From CAZEJK01 sp964512045 (GTDB lineage: Bacteria > Acidobacteriota > Thermoanaerobaculia > Thermoanaerobaculales > Sulfomarinibacteraceae), in contig CAZEJK010000120.1 in assembly GCA_964512045.1 (NCBI GenBank), forward strand, positions 1 through 15,554: a stretch of DNA of 15,554 nucleotides, in the 5' to 3' direction. Numbering within the stretch: position 1 is the stretch's first letter; every line of letters begins with the position of its first letter. Both the position numbers and the translations under genes were made by a program. The notes beneath the pieces were generated by a model. That model was not told where the DNA came from, did no database searches, and was given only the letters and a program-made list of their open reading frames with translations. Shown piece by piece: positions 13,888-15,554 of the stretch.

Positions 13888-15224
13888 CCTTCGGGTCCTT
13901 TCTCGAGCGCACCCGTGGCCCGGTCGAGGCGGACTCGGGCCTCCAGCAGATCGAAGTGGGAGGTGTCCTGCTGACCACGGCTGCGGGTGAGACGGGCCTG
14001 GGCCTCGAGCACCTCCGAGCCGGTCCCGACCCCATTCGCGTACCGGTCTCGGGCGACCGCCAGCTCTTCCTCAGCGTGCGCCACCGCGCGGCGGGCGACC
14101 TCGAGCTGCTGGCGTGTCGCGCGGTGGTCGCGCCACGCCCTCCGGACCTCGAGGGCGATGGAGTCGCTTGCATCGTCAGCCGTGAGCTCCACGGCGTCCG
14201 CCTCCAGCTCGAGGGCTCGAGCCTCGGCATGGGCTCGACCGCCGTCGAACAGCTGCCAGCCCACCGCAACGGAGGCGGACGCGAAGCCTTGCTCGGTGAG
14301 CAGATCGTTCTGGACGTGGGTGTAGGCGCCGATCACCTCGAGCTGTGGCCGCGTGGCGCCCCGGCGCGTGTCCGCCTGGCGACGGAGCGCCTCGGCCTCG
14401 GCGGCGAGCTGGTCGAGCTCTGAGCGCGCGGCGAGGGCCTCGTCGAGGAGGGCGTCCACGTCCCTCGGGGTGGGCGACAGCGTCGGCTCGACGAGCTCAA
14501 CGGAGTGCTCCAGGGGACGACCGAGCAGCCGGTTGAACGTCTCGCGTGCGGTCTCGAGACCGTTGGTGGCAGCGATGACCCCGAGCTCGGCGTCGGCCAC
14601 GGCAACGTTGGCCTGGAGCAGGTCGTGACGGGCCACGACACCTTCATCGAGCAGATCGGAGACCACGTTGCGGTGGGCGGTGAGGGCCTTCAGAGAGGCA
14701 CGAGCCACCGCGACCGCCCGCTCGGCCCTGAGAACTCCGAGGAACGATCGGGCCACCGCCAGCCGGAGATCCGCTGTGCGAGCATCCAGCTCGCGTTCAC
14801 CGCTGTCACGGGCTGCGGCGGCCGCATCGATTCCCCCGCGGACTCTGCCGCCGGTGTACACGGGCAGCGACACTGTGCCCTGGTAGGCGAGCACATCGTC
14901 GCGAGTGCTGAGGACGACGGGCGGCACACCCGGGATCGGCACCGGAAACACCGACGACGGCTCCTCGTCGAGGAGCACCCACGCGCCGGCGAGATCGACC
15001 TGTGGGAGGCGGCGGGCCCGGGCGGCCTCGAGGCGTTGCTCGCTGCCGGCGACGCGTTGACGCACCGCCTCGAGACGGTGGTTGTTGGCGATCGCCGCGG
15101 CCCACGCCTCGGACAGCGTCTCGGCGCCGGAGGCCGGGGGGGCCGCCATGATCAGCGCTCCGGTGAGCGCGACGAGAGCTGGCGCCCGCCGTTTCGGGGG
15201 CATCGACGCATGGTTGCAGATCAC
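13878..15224 (-). CDS. TolC-family outer membrane efflux protein
   Basis: The 448-residue product has a signal peptide (KRR at 11-13, then a hydrophobic stretch APALVALTGALIMAA). A likely cleavage site follows SGA at residue 34. The two-fold OEP pattern of TolC follows, with helical repeats beginning TLSEAWAAAIANN (36-48) and a second repeat ending SEVLEAQARL and LDRATG. These proteins trimerise into the outer-membrane channel of tripartite exporters. I chose GTG 15224 because GGAGGAGG (15233-15240) is 8 nt upstream. The ATG at 15203 would be 29 nt from it. It is the first gene of the export operon. It is also the best evidence in the window that the host has an outer membrane. Confidence 0.92.
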   Translation of the reverse strand: MICNHASMPPKRRAPALVALTGALIMAAPPASGAETLSEAWAAAIANNHRLEAVRQRVAGSEQRLEAARARRLPQVDLAGAWVLLDEEPSSVFPVPIPGVPPVVLSTRDDVLAYQGTVSLPVYTGGRVRGGIDAAAAARDSGERELDARTADLRLAVARSFLGVLRAERAVAVARASLKALTAHRNVVSDLLDEGVVARHDLLQANVAVADAELGVIAATNGLETARETFNRLLGRPLEHSVELVEPTLSPTPRDVDALLDEALAARSELDQLAAEAEALRRQADTRRGATRPQLEVIGAYTHVQNDLLTEQGFASASVAVGWQLFDGGRAHAEARALELEADAVELTADDASDSIALEVRRAWRDHRATRQQLEVARRAVAHAEEELAVARDRYANGVGTGSEVLEAQARLTRSRGQQDTSHFDLLEARVRLDRATGALEKGPEGWS

Positions 15225-15232
15225 GGTGTCGG

Positions 15233-15266
15233 CCTCCTCCCGATCCGCCGCAGCGCGTGCGGATCG
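15233..15266 (-). promoter_or_regulatory. Ribosome binding site and adjoining dyad of the export operon
   Basis: CGATCCGC (15241-15248) and GCGGATCG (15259-15266) are perfect inverted repeats around a 10-nt spacer. The dyad ends directly beside the tolC-gene ribosome binding site GGAGGAGG (15233-15240). As DNA it could be a TetR-type operator. E. coli ybh genes are controlled by the TetR regulator CecR. As RNA it would be an 8-bp hairpin touching the ribosome site. No regulator gene is visible here. Confidence 0.4.
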
Positions 15267-15343
15267 AGCCCATGGTGGCAACGCCGACAGACAGCGGTGA
15301 TCGGGCCGCCCCCCATGCTGCCAGGGGGAAACGACCGAACCTC

Positions 15344-15432
15344 ACCGGCGAGACGCCGGCTTCCACAACAGAAGAGCGTCGCGTTCGAATTGTGGCGGCC
15401 CGCGTCTCGCGGGCCGGGTGCGCGGGTCACGG
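15344..15432. repeat. Palindromic repeat, copy D (complete)
   Basis: The left hairpin is CCGGCG-AGA-CGCCGG (15345-15359). CCACAA (15363-15368) follows, then a 21-nt loop, TTGTGG (15390-15395), right hairpin GGCCCGCG-TCT-CGCGGGCC (15397-15415) and flank GGGTGCGCGGGTCACGGG. In the left hairpin the T-A pair of copies B and C is changed to G-C on both sides, so pairing is kept. The copy lies 120 bp upstream of the export operon start. Confidence 0.85.
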
Positions 15433-15554
15433 GCCTGGCGGCATCGTCGTACGTCGGTCATACGTTCCCGGTCGCGGTCGCGGTCGCCGGCCCTGGCCTC
15501 GGTCCGGGTAGCCGGCAGCCGGCCCCGGATCTCCGAAGCTCTGGCCATCGCGCT
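15433..15554. other. Right-end intergenic stretch, no gene called
   Basis: No gene is supported here. The stretch has GGTCGC three times in tandem (15470-15487) and a TACGT-rich segment (15448-15465). On the minus strand that segment contains CGACGTACGA, a 10-mer also found in the kai promoter region. A minus-strand frame is open from the window edge to 15342, but it ends inside repeat copy D and shows no recognisable domain. It may be the tail of a gene beyond the window. Confidence 0.3.

Noticed and set aside
15470..15487. Triplicated GGTCGC hexamer
   Set aside because: It is too short, and common in GC-rich DNA, to be called a functional repeat.
15342..15548. Minus-strand frame at the right edge (Arg/Asp-rich)
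   Set aside because: It ends inside the palindromic repeat, has no ribosome binding site in view and no domain. It could be the tail of an off-window gene but is unsupported.

Overview
This is a high-GC window with dense, mostly minus-strand operons and no RNA genes, insertion sequences or CRISPR array that I can see. A TolC-family outer-membrane channel gene implies a diderm (Gram-negative-type) cell. The long UPF0182 membrane protein is best known from Actinobacteria, Cyanobacteria and some other phyla, so the lineage is probably a high-GC diderm outside the well-studied groups. I cannot name the organism.

Layout from left to right. Positions 1-214 hold a small array of palindromic repeats. 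Positions 215-1916 (minus) hold a ferritin-like gene followed by a CPA2-type Na+/H+ antiporter gene. Positions 1917-2153 are a divergent promoter region containing two dyads. Positions 2154-4958 (plus) encode the UPF0182 protein. Positions 4959-5070 separate convergent genes and carry a nested inverted repeat related to the repeat family. Positions 5071-8190 (minus) are a compact three-gene operon: kaiC, kaiB and a hybrid histidine kinase/receiver. Positions 8191-8502 hold the kai promoter with an overlapping dyad, a full repeat copy and alternative hairpins. Positions 8503-15224 (minus) are a five-gene export operon: TolC, HlyD-type adaptor, fused double ABC ATPase and two ABC-2 permeases. 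Positions 15225-15554 hold a dyad next to the tolC ribosome binding site and another full repeat copy.

Two themes stand out. The first is a KaiA-less Kai system with a Ser-Ser phosphosite pair in KaiC. It is translationally coupled to a histidine kinase that carries its own receiver domain but has no DNA-binding output and no SasA-type KaiB-like input domain. The second is an intergenic repeat family not explained by any gene. Each full copy has two arms, each arm folds into a hairpin, and CCACAA/TTGTGG lies between them. Differences between arms and between copies are largely compensatory, so the hairpins themselves appear to be what is conserved. The export operon resembles the E. coli ybhGFSR system with a dedicated outer-membrane channel. 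Its genes overlap at every junction, which suggests one transcript and translational coupling.
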